This document shows, piece after piece, positions 15,886 to 23,911 of a stretch of 23,977 bases of DNA (positions within the stretch are counted from its first letter, which is position 1; every line of letters starts with the position of its first letter). Location: the NCBI GenBank assembly GCA_003661125.1, contig QMVO01000002.1, positions 1 through 23,977 on the forward strand, in the 5' to 3' direction. Below the pieces are notes generated by a model, which was not told where the DNA came from, did no database searches, and saw nothing but the letters and a program-made list of their open reading frames with translations. Both the position numbers and the translations under genes were made by a program. The stretch comes from Methanosarcinales archaeon (lineage in GTDB: Archaea > Halobacteriota > Syntropharchaeia > Alkanophagales > Methanospirareceae).

Positions 15886-15930
15886 TTTTACGCCCTGTAC
15901 TTCCTCCGTCGTAACTAACTTTTAGATTTA

Positions 15931-16002
15931 CTTTATTTATATTATTTTTTTAGTGCGAAGAAATCAGCATTTTATATTGTTCAAGTGGCATTATATTTTA
16001 AA
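15931..16002. promoter_or_regulatory. Divergent promoter region between srp54 and pus10
   Basis: The 197 bases between ATG 15885 and ATG 16083 hold a minus-strand TATA-like AATATAAATAAAG (15931-15943) and a plus-strand TTATATTTTAAAAT (about 15990-16003). The latter would start the pus10 transcript near 16020-16028, which is downstream of the TTG at 16005 and upstream of ATG 16083. Confidence 0.45.
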
Positions 16003-16082
16003 ATTTGCGTAGCGCTCTTCTCTTTCAAGTCAGTAAAAGGGGGACACGACCTAAAATATTGGGTACAGGGATACAACAAAAA

Positions 16083-17324
16083 ATGAAAGTCGGCGGTTTG
16101 AGAGATGTAATAGAAATAGCATACAAAATAACAAATGAAGGATTTGGGCCCATCTGTGATAATTGCCTTGGCAGGCAATTTGCAAAAATCTCCACAGGGC
16201 TATCAAATGATAAAAGAGGACAAATATTAAAGGAAGTTTTGAGAGCAAGAGGAGTGGAGATAGAAGAAGGTAAATGCTGGGTATGTAATGGCTTATTTGA
16301 GAATTTAGAATGGTGGGTCTCAAAAGCGTTAGAAAAACTGAAAGATTACGAATTCGATTCCTTTTTAGTGGGTACAAAAGTAAGCGGGATGCTGTTGGAG
16401 AACGAGGAGCAGATATGGGAAATCGCAGGTGCTACTTATGCCGAACCGCTAAAAGCAGAGTTGAATAGGGAGGTAGGAAAGCGAATAGAGATGCGAACAG
16501 GGAAAAGAGCTGATTTTGAGATGCCCGAGGTCGTGGTAATACTGAATTTGTGGACCGAAAAAGTGGAGTTGCAGGCAAACCCGGTTTTCATTTATGGTAG
16601 ATACAGGAAGTTCAAAAGAGGGTTACCACAAACGAGATGGTTCTGCCGCGAGTGTCATGGTAGGGGGTGTAAGAGGTGTAACTTTACCGGGAAGATGTAT
16701 GCAGAATCTGTTGAAGAACTGATAAGCGGATCAATATTGCCGGAATTTGAAGGTAGAGACATGGTGTTGCACGGATGCGGAAGAGAGGACATAGATGTCA
16801 GAATGCTCGGTTCAGGTCGCCCTTTTGTGATTGAGATAAAGGAGCCGAAGCGGAGGAAGCTGAATTTGCAGATGTTAGAGGAAAAAGTAAAAGAAGAGAA
16901 CAAGGGTAAAGTTGAGGTGACGGGTCTTCAATACGTGAAACGAGAAATGGTAGCAAAGATAAAGAATGCTAAGGCGGATAAGACTTACAAGCTCGAAGTG
17001 GAGCTAAAAACAAAAGTGTTTGAAACGCATTTGAAAAAAGCTCTGAATAAGCTAATTGGAGCTGTGATAGAACAGAGGACACCAACAAGGGTAACGCATA
17101 GAAGGGCAGACTTAGTGAGGAAAAGGAAAGTATATAATGCAAGACTGGTATCCTTTGATTTTGAAGATCGGATTTCCGTTCTGGAAATAAAGTGCGATGG
17201 TGGTTTGTATATAAAGGAGCTCATATCGGGTGATGGAGGAAGAACGAAGCCAAGTTTAAGCGAGTTGCTCGGAACCGAAGCGGAAGTGAAGGAGCTGAAC
17301 GTGGTGGATGTTGAACTTAAATGA
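16083..17324 (+). CDS. pus10: tRNA pseudouridine synthase Pus10
   Basis: The 413-residue product has the N-terminal zinc/THUMP region with ICDNCLGRQF and KCWVCNGLF, and the central WFCRECHGRGCKRCNFTGKMY cysteine cluster. The catalytic domain holds the motif GCGREDIDVRMLGSGRPFVIE, with the catalytic Asp in EDIDVRMLG. It ends with THRRADLVRKRKVY and LEIKCDGGLYIKELISGDGGRTKPS. Archaeal Pus10 makes pseudouridine 54 and 55 in the T arm of tRNA. A TTG at 16005 would add 26 residues but has no ribosome site and precedes the likely transcription start; ATG 16083 fits family length. Its stop overlaps the next ATG as ATGA, so it is translationally coupled to the HAD gene. Confidence 0.93.
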   Translation: MKVGGLRDVIEIAYKITNEGFGPICDNCLGRQFAKISTGLSNDKRGQILKEVLRARGVEIEEGKCWVCNGLFENLEWWVSKALEKLKDYEFDSFLVGTKVSGMLLENEEQIWEIAGATYAEPLKAELNREVGKRIEMRTGKRADFEMPEVVVILNLWTEKVELQANPVFIYGRYRKFKRGLPQTRWFCRECHGRGCKRCNFTGKMYAESVEELISGSILPEFEGRDMVLHGCGREDIDVRMLGSGRPFVIEIKEPKRRKLNLQMLEEKVKEENKGKVEVTGLQYVKREMVAKIKNAKADKTYKLEVELKTKVFETHLKKALNKLIGAVIEQRTPTRVTHRRADLVRKRKVYNARLVSFDFEDRISVLEIKCDGGLYIKELISGDGGRTKPSLSELLGTEAEVKELNVVDVELK

Positions 17325-18016
17325 ATGAAATGAAAAAACAATTGCCCATAAAAATTATATCCTTTGACGTTGACGGCACCTTAGTGAGCCAGAGATTTAC
17401 GGATTGCGTTTGGTTACAGGGTATTCCGGAGGCTTACGCTGCGAAAGAAGGACTGAGCTCTGAGCAGGCATTTGAATTCGTAAAAAGCGAATATGACAAG
17501 ATAGGGGAGAACAGGATAGAGTGGTATAAGATAGATTACTGGCTGCGGAAGTTCGGTTTGGGAATAACACGAGAGGAGCTATTTAGAAAATATGAAGGCG
17601 AGATAAAGATATACGAAGAAGTGGAAAGCGTTTTAAAAGTGCTAAAAGAGGAAGGATATAAGCTGATAGTAAGCTCGAACGCGGCAACTGAATTCCTCGA
17701 TTTTCAAATTCATAGCTTAAAAAAATTCTTCTCGCGTATATTCTCGGCAACATCTGATTGTGGTGAGGTGAAAAAATCAGATGGGTTTTATGCGAGGATA
17801 TGTGGGATTCTGGATGTGCAGCCGCAAGAAGTGGTTCATATCGGTGACCATTGGATATTTGATTTCGTCAATCCACGCAAGATAGGTATGAATGCGTATT
17901 ATCTGGATAGGAAGAGAGGCAGGAACAGAAAAGAAAAGAAGGAAGACGAGTTCATTATAAGTGATTTAAGCGAGATTCTGGATAAAAAGATTTTCTACCA
18001 TAGAAGATACTTGTGA
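17321..18016 (+). CDS. HAD-family phosphatase
   Basis: This 231-residue hydrolase shows HAD motif I FDVDGTLVS (Asp nucleophile and acid), motif II VSSNAA, a Lys near KKSDG, and motif IV GDHWIFDFVNPRKIGM. A helical cap lies between about residues 25 and 95. Substrate unknown: members dephosphorylate sugar phosphates, nucleotides or phosphoserine-like compounds. The start overlaps the pus10 stop (ATGA). The C-terminus is basic (DRKRGRNRKEKKED) and longer than a minimal HAD protein. Confidence 0.85.
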   Translation: MNEMKKQLPIKIISFDVDGTLVSQRFTDCVWLQGIPEAYAAKEGLSSEQAFEFVKSEYDKIGENRIEWYKIDYWLRKFGLGITREELFRKYEGEIKIYEEVESVLKVLKEEGYKLIVSSNAATEFLDFQIHSLKKFFSRIFSATSDCGEVKKSDGFYARICGILDVQPQEVVHIGDHWIFDFVNPRKIGMNAYYLDRKRGRNRKEKKEDEFIISDLSEILDKKIFYHRRYL

Positions 18017-18032
18017 ATAGCAAAAACCATTT

Positions 18033-18338
18033 TCACCCCTGTTCTTCCTCTTCTATTTCCTCCTCTTCCTCTAAGAGGTGGACTTCATCCTCTTTTATAC
18101 CCAACTCCTTCAATTCCTTCTCCGCATCTTCCCTTTTAACTTTTTTGTAAAAATAAAGATCGTACAGCGCTCCACTTCGTTCCCAGCCGTTTCTTTCCAG
18201 TTTTTCTGTGATCTCCGCGGCGCGATAAAGCCGATCTCTGAGCGAATCACCCAATCTTCTGAACTCTTCGGGCTCTGCTTTATCCAAATCCATCTCCCAT
18301 TCCGGCTTTCCAAAGAGGTATAAACTTATTTCTGCCAT
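18033..18338 (-). CDS. Small acidic-tailed protein, unknown
   Basis: From ATG 18338 the product is 101 residues (MAEISLYLFGKPEWEMDLDK...). It is helical and charged, with LGDSLRDRLYRAAEITEKLERNGWE and a Glu-rich C-terminal tail (HLLEEEEEIEEEEQG). A longer frame to 18452 exists, but its first 38 residues are arginine-rich low-complexity text and it would overlap the neighbour. A TATA-like TTATAAAAAG at about 18353-18362 lies 15-24 bases before the ATG, which suggests a leaderless transcript. No family is recognised. The repeated Glu tail resembles the head of the Pup-like protein at the DNA level as well. Confidence 0.6.
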   Translation of the reverse strand: MAEISLYLFGKPEWEMDLDKAEPEEFRRLGDSLRDRLYRAAEITEKLERNGWERSGALYDLYFYKKVKREDAEKELKELGIKEDEVHLLEEEEEIEEEEQG

Positions 18339-18381
18339 AATAATATACATACACTTTTTATAACACATAAAATATTGGATT

Positions 18382-18645
18382 TCATCTGAACATAGTATCC
18401 TCTTTCTTCTTCTCTTCCTCTTTCGTAGCCTCAATACCCGCATATCTGTCAACTTCCTCTACTTGCATTCTCAACGAAGTCAGAATATGCTCTAAATAAG
18501 TCGTTGCGGCGTTTAAGTTCTCGAGCATCACATAGGTAGGTCTTTGTGTAATTCCCCTTTTCACTTCCAATTCCTCTGTCGCTTTCGCTATTCCATCAAT
18601 TGTCTTTCTGAGATAATCCAGCTTTTCTTCAACTAATTCATCCAC
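18382..18645 (-). CDS. Small helical protein, unknown
   Basis: This 87-residue, charged, all-helical product (EEKLDYLRKTIDGIAKATEE; YVMLENLNAATTYLEHILTS) may form a coiled coil or helical hairpin. It starts at GTG 18645 with an excellent GGAGGGGAGG 5 bases upstream (18651-18660), which strongly supports real translation. It lies just upstream of the acidic-tailed gene on the same strand. No domain recognised and no active-site motif. Confidence 0.6.
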   Translation of the reverse strand: MDELVEEKLDYLRKTIDGIAKATEELEVKRGITQRPTYVMLENLNAATTYLEHILTSLRMQVEEVDRYAGIEATKEEEKKKEDTMFR

Positions 18646-18703
18646 TTATTCCTCCCCTCCTGCATTCCCATTTCTTATGAGTGCTTTTGACAATTAACCG
18701 AAT

Positions 18704-19975
18704 TCATGGGCTGTTTCTATTCACGAGCTCATAAGCAACCCTTTCCGCTTTCTTCTTTATCTCCTCCTCTCCCTCTACTTTCCTATCTTCCATTAAAATC
18801 CTTCCATCACAAATTACGGTATCAACACAACTCCCATTCGCAGAATAAACGATATTCGAGATTAGATTATGGTTTGGTACAAGTTTCACTTGCTTTAAGT
18901 CCAACAGCACAACATCAGCCAATTTGCCTTTCGCGATGGTGCCCGAATTCAACCTGAACATTTTTGCTGCGTTACGCGTTGCAAGCGCAAAAGCTTCTTC
19001 TGCCGGCATGCTCGTCGTGTCACCAGAAAATGCCTTCTGAAACAATGACGCAATCTTCATCTCCTCAAACATATCAAGGTTGTTATTGGACGCGCAGCCG
19101 TCTGTCCCAAGTGCAATATTCGAACGCAAGCCAGCCCACTTCAGCTCCTCGTAGGGCATCCTTCCGGATGCTAATTTCATATTCGACACGGGGGTGTGCA
19201 CTATCTTCACATCCCTCTTCTTTAATATCTCTATCTCTTTTCGGCTCAGATGAACGCAGTGTGGTGCAATCGTTCTTGGACTCAAAAACCCAATACTATC
19301 GAGGAACTCCACAGGTCGCATCCCATATACTTCTACGCACTCTCTCACCTCTCTCTCTGTTTCTGATAGATGAATATGAACCAGAAGGTCGTGTTCTTCT
19401 GCAAAATCACGCACCCAGCAGAGGCTTTCCTCCGAAACTGTGTAGATTGCATGTGGCCCGAGCATAAAAATAATCCTTTCCGGCAGGTTTTTACTTTCCT
19501 CGTATAGCGTTTCATTCCTTTTCATTTGTTCCTTTGCACGCCCTTCATCAAATCCATCTATAAAAACGGCGGATAACGCAGCTCTTATTCCGCTTTCCAT
19601 AACCGCTCTCACACTTCCTCGCCAGTGCCAGTACATATCGTTAAAGAAAACCGTGCCAGATTTTATCATCTCCAGACACGCAAGTTTTGTTCCCCAATAA
19701 ACGTCTTCCTCTGTCATCCTCTCCTCTATGGGCCATATCTTTGTCGAAAGCCATTCTTGAAGTTGCATATCATCTGCATATCCACGAAGTAAAGTCATTG
19801 CTGCATGTGTATGCGCGTTAAATAATCCAGGAATTGCTGCTTTGTCTTTTCCGTCTATCACAAACTCTGCTTCTTTATTGTTACCTGCTTCGCTAATCGC
19901 TGCTATTAAATTCCCCTTGATGTAGATATTCCTCTTCTTCCCTTCCAACAGCACGTTCTTTATCAGGATTGCCAT
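18704..19975 (-). CDS. mtaD: 5-methylthioadenosine/S-adenosylhomocysteine deaminase (amidohydrolase)
   Basis: This metal-dependent amidohydrolase has NAHTHAAMTLLRGYADDMQL (Zn-binding His pair), HIHLSETEREV, PHCVHLS and LGTDGCASNNNLDMFEEMK, the set typical of MTA/SAH deaminases. In methanogens DadD-type members deaminate 5'-deoxyadenosine, MTA and SAH, products of radical SAM and methyltransferase reactions, feeding inosine derivatives back into salvage. That suits a genome with radical SAM enzymes such as Dph2 and the 1473-2552 protein. ATG 19975 gives a family-like start (MAILIKNVLLEG); ATG 19999 adds 8 residues and is possible. The gene is divergent from the substrate-binding protein gene across a shared AT-rich element near 20046-20051. 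Confidence 0.9.
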   Translation of the reverse strand: MAILIKNVLLEGKKRNIYIKGNLIAAISEAGNNKEAEFVIDGKDKAAIPGLFNAHTHAAMTLLRGYADDMQLQEWLSTKIWPIEERMTEEDVYWGTKLACLEMIKSGTVFFNDMYWHWRGSVRAVMESGIRAALSAVFIDGFDEGRAKEQMKRNETLYEESKNLPERIIFMLGPHAIYTVSEESLCWVRDFAEEHDLLVHIHLSETEREVRECVEVYGMRPVEFLDSIGFLSPRTIAPHCVHLSRKEIEILKKRDVKIVHTPVSNMKLASGRMPYEELKWAGLRSNIALGTDGCASNNNLDMFEEMKIASLFQKAFSGDTTSMPAEEAFALATRNAAKMFRLNSGTIAKGKLADVVLLDLKQVKLVPNHNLISNIVYSANGSCVDTVICDGRILMEDRKVEGEEEIKKKAERVAYELVNRNSP

Positions 19976-20088
19976 GTTATCATATTTGTACAGTACCATT
20001 AAAAATCACAAGTTCTTTCTATCTATTTGCGCAAAACCATAATCTTTTTAAGCTCGTGTGTTGGTAAAAATAACAAGGAGGAGGAAAG

Positions 20089-21561
20089 GTGAAAACAAAA
20101 GGTATAGTAGAGGGGTTAGTTATAGCGACTTTGTTTATGGCGATATTCATACCGGGGGGTGCAGTGGGAGCTGATGATGTGAGCATAGGTATCCTTTACG
20201 CATTTACCGGTGACCTGGGCATCTACGGCGTACCTGAGACCGATGCGATAAAACTCGCGGTGAAAGAGGTAAATGAAAACGGTGGCGTGCTCGGTGGAAG
20301 GCTCAAGCTCATCATTATGGATACGGAGAGTTCTGAAGTAACAGCCGTGGCTAAGGCACACGAGCTGGTTGATTGGTACAAAGTGCCGGTGATAATTGGA
20401 ACTTCGGGCAGTGAGACCTGCATGGCGATTATTAATTATACAACGAGCAATGGTGTTCTCCTGATTTCCCCTGCTGTTACCAGCCCTGAATTTACAACCT
20501 ATCCAGACAACGACCTCTTTTTCAGAACGTGTCCCTCTGACGAATTGCAAGGAATAGCAATGGCAAGGCTTGCCATCAAACAGGGGTATAAAACGGCAAG
20601 CACACTGGTAATATGGAATCCTTATGGAGTAGGTTTCGAGGAGAGCTTCAACAAAGCATTTAAAGCTCTTGGAGGAAAAGTATTGGAATCCGTGAGATAT
20701 GACCCTACAGCTACCTCTTTCGATTCGGTGGTAGAGAAAGCAGCAGCCAAAAATCCTGATTTCGTCATGCTGTGTGCATATCCAGAAACCGGCAGTGCTA
20801 TCCTGAAGGCAGCATACGAGGAAGGCTTTATGGAAAATATTGATTGGTTGCTTTCTGAAGCGCTCAGGGACGATAAGTTAGCTGAAATGGTGGGTAAGGA
20901 CAAAGCAGGTAAGTATATCATAGCAGGATTAAAAGGTACAACGCCTGACCCTAGAGTAGCAGGTCCAGCATGTGAGGCATTCAAGCGGAATTACACCGCA
21001 GAATATGGAAGAGAGCCAATACAATTTTGCTCGAACAGTTATGATGCGATGGCAGTAGTAGCGCTTGCAATAGAAAAAGCAGGCTCCACTTCCGGAACCG
21101 CTATTCGCGACAGTTTAAGAGAGGTTACAAGACCACCAGGCAAAAAAGTCACTGACATCGGTGAGGCATTAAGGCTTATTCGTGAAGGGTTGTGGGACAT
21201 AAACTATCAGGGCGCTTCCGGTGATCTCCATTTCGATGAGAACGGTGATGTAATGGGAAAATACTGTGAATGGTCCATTGCAGATAATGGAAGTATCGTG
21301 CTTGGAAACCCTATTGAGATGGAGGGCCCGGTTGCAATGCCAACACCTTCAACACCAACAATTACACCAACGCCAACCATCGTACCAACACCAACGCCAG
21401 CACCATCACCAAGTCCAACGCCAATGCCAGCATCAACAATTACACCAACGCCAACTATCGTACCAACGCTAACACCGTCACCACCAGGCTTTGAAGCTGT
21501 TTTTGCTTTTGCTTGTCTATTTGCAGTTGCGTATTTAGTGCGGAGACGAAAAAGAGCGTGA
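20089..21561 (+). CDS. Substrate-binding surface protein with PGF-CTERM anchor
   Basis: This 490-residue protein has a signal peptide (1-28), then a type I periplasmic-binding fold as in LivJ (VSIGILYAFTGDLGIYG, AVKEVNENGGVLGG, VIIGTSGSETCMAI, YKTASTLVIWNPYG). A Thr/Pro linker (about 420-463) leads to PPGFEAVFAFACLFAVAYLVRRRKRA, a textbook PGF-CTERM signal processed by archaeosortase ArtA and linked to lipid. It binds an extracellular ligand, probably amino acid or amide, for ABC import. No permease or ATPase gene follows; it runs straight into fwdB with zero gap. GTG start with AAGGAGGAGG upstream at about 20075-20084. Confidence 0.9.
   Translation: MKTKGIVEGLVIATLFMAIFIPGGAVGADDVSIGILYAFTGDLGIYGVPETDAIKLAVKEVNENGGVLGGRLKLIIMDTESSEVTAVAKAHELVDWYKVPVIIGTSGSETCMAIINYTTSNGVLLISPAVTSPEFTTYPDNDLFFRTCPSDELQGIAMARLAIKQGYKTASTLVIWNPYGVGFEESFNKAFKALGGKVLESVRYDPTATSFDSVVEKAAAKNPDFVMLCAYPETGSAILKAAYEEGFMENIDWLLSEALRDDKLAEMVGKDKAGKYIIAGLKGTTPDPRVAGPACEAFKRNYTAEYGREPIQFCSNSYDAMAVVALAIEKAGSTSGTAIRDSLREVTRPPGKKVTDIGEALRLIREGLWDINYQGASGDLHFDENGDVMGKYCEWSIADNGSIVLGNPIEMEGPVAMPTPSTPTITPTPTIVPTPTPAPSPSPTPMPASTITPTPTIVPTLTPSPPGFEAVFAFACLFAVAYLVRRRKRA
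21340..21483 (+). repeat. Thr-Pro linker repeat
   Basis: Low-complexity codons for Thr/Pro with two near-identical 34-base copies at 21356-21389 and 21434-21467 (one mismatch), each encoding TITPTPTIVPT. This is the stalk between binding domain and membrane anchor; it is a place for slippage. Confidence 0.8.
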
Positions 21562-22905
21562 ATGAAGCGAAAGGGGGAAAAAGAGAAAGAGCGCGGCGAG
21601 AAGATAATAGAGGCTGCGGTATGTCCTTTCTGCGCTTGCTTATGTGATGACGTAGTTATTTCGATAAGCGTCGCGGAAAATAAAATAAAAGAGATAAGAA
21701 ACGCTTGCACGTTCGGTGTGAAAAAGTTCTTATCTGCCGAGAAGACCGAGCGAAGGATAAAAAAGCCACGAGTAGATGGTAAAGAAACGAGTTATGAAGT
21801 GGCGATAGAAAAAGCGGTGAGTATACTGAGAGAAGTGAAGAAGCCTATCATCTACGGGATGAGCAATATCGGATGCAACGCTCAGCGAGTGGCACTGGAA
21901 ATAGCAAAACTCAAGAAGGGCGTATGTGACATCTCGGAATCAATTTGCCATAATTTCCTATATCAGGAGTTGAGGAAAGGCGAATATCCCTTTTACTATG
22001 CTCTATTGGATGAGATACGGGATAACGCCAATGTTATTGTTTACTGGGGTTCTAACCCTCTCAGGTCGCATCCAAGACACCTCTCTAAGTTCTCTCTGTA
22101 TCCGGTTGGAAGATATGCAATGAAAGGGGTGATGGATAGAGATCTGGTCACTATTGACTTAGTTGACATCGAGTTGAAGAAGATTTCAAGATGGTTCTTT
22201 CAGGTGAATCCCGGCACAGGAGAAGATGCTAAAATAGCGGAGATTATGAAGCAACTGGTAAAGAAAGAGACGAACAATGGCGAGCTAAGGGAACTCGTAA
22301 AGGATACGGCAGCAATAGACTTTGATACCATAGTAAAAATAACAGACAGACTGAAGAAGGCATTTTATGGCGTTATTTTTGTTGGACTTGGCATTTTTTC
22401 AAGCGAAAACGCATTGAGAAACGTCAAAGCAATTTTCGCCCTGGTTGAAGCACTTAACAAAGAAGGCGTGAAATTCGTGATGTTTCCAATGAAGGGGCAT
22501 TTTAATGTAATGGGCGCGGTACAGCTTTTGTTACGTGAGACCGGGTATCCATTTGGTGTGGACTTTTCTCGTAACAGAATCTTTGAGCCCGGTAAGACAA
22601 CGGTTCTTGATGTGATAAAGCGAAAAGAAGTGGATGCGGCGTTAATCGTAGGTGCAGACCCTTTTTCTTCGTTTCCAAAAGATACGGTGAGGAAATTGTG
22701 CGACATACCCGTAATCATAATAGACCCCTTTGAAAGCCCAACTGCGCAGTTCTCTACTGTTGTGTTTCCTGCTGCAATTGCAGGTGTCGAGGCGGAAGAG
22801 ATAGCCTACCGAATGGATGGTCTTCCTTTGAAGCTTGAGAAAATTTTAAATTGCGACTATCCTTCGGATAAGTTGATTTTGGAGAGGCTGTTGGAAAGTT
22901 TGTAA
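21562..22905 (+). CDS. fwdB: Formylmethanofuran dehydrogenase subunit B (W/Mo, Cys form)
   Basis: The 447-residue product has a [4Fe-4S] motif C21-x2-C24-x3-C28 with C49, then the molybdopterin-oxidoreductase body. SICHNF places Cys129 at the metal-ligand position where other FwdB proteins have Cys or Sec. VYWGSNPLRSHPRHLSKFSLYP and VGADPFSSFPKDT are family blocks. FwdB carries the W or Mo bis-pterin site that interconverts CO2 and formylmethanofuran, the first or last step of methanogenesis (reverse in methane-oxidising archaea). The ATG at 21562 directly follows the TGA of the binding-protein gene. No fwdA, C, D, F or G is next to it, which is unusual as these are normally clustered. Confidence 0.9.
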   Translation: MKRKGEKEKERGEKIIEAAVCPFCACLCDDVVISISVAENKIKEIRNACTFGVKKFLSAEKTERRIKKPRVDGKETSYEVAIEKAVSILREVKKPIIYGMSNIGCNAQRVALEIAKLKKGVCDISESICHNFLYQELRKGEYPFYYALLDEIRDNANVIVYWGSNPLRSHPRHLSKFSLYPVGRYAMKGVMDRDLVTIDLVDIELKKISRWFFQVNPGTGEDAKIAEIMKQLVKKETNNGELRELVKDTAAIDFDTIVKITDRLKKAFYGVIFVGLGIFSSENALRNVKAIFALVEALNKEGVKFVMFPMKGHFNVMGAVQLLLRETGYPFGVDFSRNRIFEPGKTTVLDVIKRKEVDAALIVGADPFSSFPKDTVRKLCDIPVIIIDPFESPTAQFSTVVFPAAIAGVEAEEIAYRMDGLPLKLEKILNCDYPSDKLILERLLESL

Positions 22906-22933
22906 TTAATTTTTTCCTTCGGGAAAAGGGAGG

Positions 22934-23230
22934 TTACTTTAACTGCTCATCCATCCTCTGGTAAACGCGCAAAAACTGCTTACCTTTCTCCGTCGTCTTG
23001 TATTCGCTGCCTGTATTCACGATAAGCCCTTTCTCCTCCAAATAGGGGAGGTACTTTTTCACTCTTCTAAAATTAAGATTCGCTTTATACACTATCTGAG
23101 TTTTCTTTGCCTCTTCCATTGCAGCTAAAAGGATATCTACGATTATCTCTGCTCTACTTCTCCGCTTTTTAAGGCGCCCTTTTAAATTTAAATTTTCACC
23201 TCTTTCTTTAATATACCCTGACATTGACAT
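22934..23230 (-). CDS. Winged-helix protein B (tandem paralogue)
   Basis: This 98-residue protein has a winged-helix fold: RAEIIVDILLAAMEEAKKTQIVYKANLNF (helices 1-3) then KYLPYLEEKGLIV and the wing GSEYKTTEKGKQFL. This is the archaeal HTH family that reads KTxIxYxANLxxxxxxxYLxxLxxxGLI. Likely a small DNA-binding regulator. Its ATG at 23230 overlaps the end of the neighbouring paralogue by 23 bases; ATG 23224 is an alternative. Upstream text AAAGGGGATAATG gives a ribosome site. Confidence 0.75.
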   Translation of the reverse strand: MSMSGYIKERGENLNLKGRLKKRRSRAEIIVDILLAAMEEAKKTQIVYKANLNFRRVKKYLPYLEEKGLIVNTGSEYKTTEKGKQFLRVYQRMDEQLK

Positions 23231-23546
23231 TATCCCCTTTCCCCTCCCCCTCCCCTTTATTCTCTATCTCCAAATCATCCTCAAGCACCTTTCTCACCTC
23301 CTGCAATTTCGTTAACAAATCCTTCCCTTCCTTTGTAAGCTTATAGGTCTTACTTTCACCTGCATTGCCCCCACTTCCTACAAATCCACGCTCCACGAGG
23401 AAGCCAAAATATCTTTTAAAGCTCCTCCAATCTAAATTTGACCTTTGCATGATACGTGTCCTTTTCGCTTTCCCCTCTTCCAGGATTACCTTCAGCATAT
23501 CCTCAATAATGTCCCATCTGCTTCTTTGTTTTGTTCCTTTTCCCAT
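23208..23546 (-). CDS. Winged-helix protein A (tandem paralogue)
   Basis: This 112-residue protein has the same plan as its neighbour: RSRWDIIEDMLKVILEEGKAKRTRIMQRSNLDWRSFKRYFGFLVERGFVG and a wing (SKTYKLTKEGKDLL). A Glu/Gly/Lys tail replaces the partner's short end. Similarity to protein B marks a tandem duplication followed by divergence, and they may form a heterodimer. No ligand-binding domain is visible. Promoter candidates lie in the AT-rich stretch at 23596-23610. Confidence 0.75.
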   Translation of the reverse strand: MGKGTKQRSRWDIIEDMLKVILEEGKAKRTRIMQRSNLDWRSFKRYFGFLVERGFVGSGGNAGESKTYKLTKEGKDLLTKLQEVRKVLEDDLEIENKGEGEGKGDNVNVRVY

Positions 23547-23687
23547 TTTTTTTCTTCTCTTTTTGCTTTTACTCTTTGTATTATTATCCGAGGTTTAATA
23601 AAAGAGTATAAGTAGGATGGGGACATATCAAAGTAATATAGAACGGATATATGTTTATATGATGTAGTTTAAGAACATAGAAAACCT

Positions 23688-23739
23688 TATATATGAAAAT
23701 GTTGCAAGAATAAATAAGTGCTTCTGAAAAAAAGAAGCA
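23688..23739 (+). promoter_or_regulatory. TATA box and 5' leader hairpin
   Basis: TTATATAT at 23688-23695 predicts a transcript start near 23718. A 7-bp stem follows: TGCTTCT 23719-23725 pairs with AGAAGCA 23733-23739, with a loop GAAAAAA, so the hairpin would sit at the very 5' end of the transcript. AGGTAAC then leads to ATG 23752. The 205 bases from 23547 to 23751 contain no other gene I can support; a second TATA-like run is at about 23647-23660. Confidence 0.4.
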
Positions 23740-23911
23740 TGTACAGGTAACATGAAGCATCTCGACATAATATTGGAATCACTGTACGATTCGGAATGGC
23801 ATTCCTTGGATGAAATCGCAGCTCTTTTTTCTTTACCCGAGGATAAGCTAAAAAAAATGTATTTGTATAGCTACCCTTTATTTTAAAACTTTCCATGCGA
23901 TATTCTTGCAA
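23702..23911. repeat. 11-bp inverted repeat pair flanking the short ORF
   Basis: TTGCAAGAATA at 23702-23712 is the exact reverse complement of TATTCTTGCAA at 23901-23911. The pair brackets the leader hairpin and the short ORF over 210 bases. It could be a small mobile-element end pair, a regulator site pair or chance. Confidence 0.3.
23752..23886 (+). pseudogene. Short HTH-like ORF (44 aa), possibly truncated
   Basis: ATG 23752 with AGGT upstream encodes MKHLDIILESLYDSEWHSLDEIAALFSLPEDKLKK then a non-matching end and TAA at 23884-23886. The first 35 residues read like the start of an archaeal winged-helix domain, but the recognition helix and wing are missing. A run of eight A at the end of the good part (near 23850-23857) is a possible frameshift site, though the other frames also close soon. 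It could be a remnant or a real micro-protein. Confidence 0.4.

Noticed and set aside
16005..16082. TTG start for Pus10 adding 26 residues
   Set aside because: It precedes the likely transcription start, has no ribosome site, and the extra text does not resemble Pus10 N-termini.
18339..18452. 38-residue N-terminal extension of the acidic-tailed protein
   Set aside because: Arg/Lys low-complexity text that overlaps the neighbouring gene and lies upstream of a good TATA box.
21340..21483. CRISPR-like spaced repeats in ACC/CCA-rich DNA
   Set aside because: It is in frame and codes the Thr/Pro stalk of a surface protein; no regular repeat-spacer structure.
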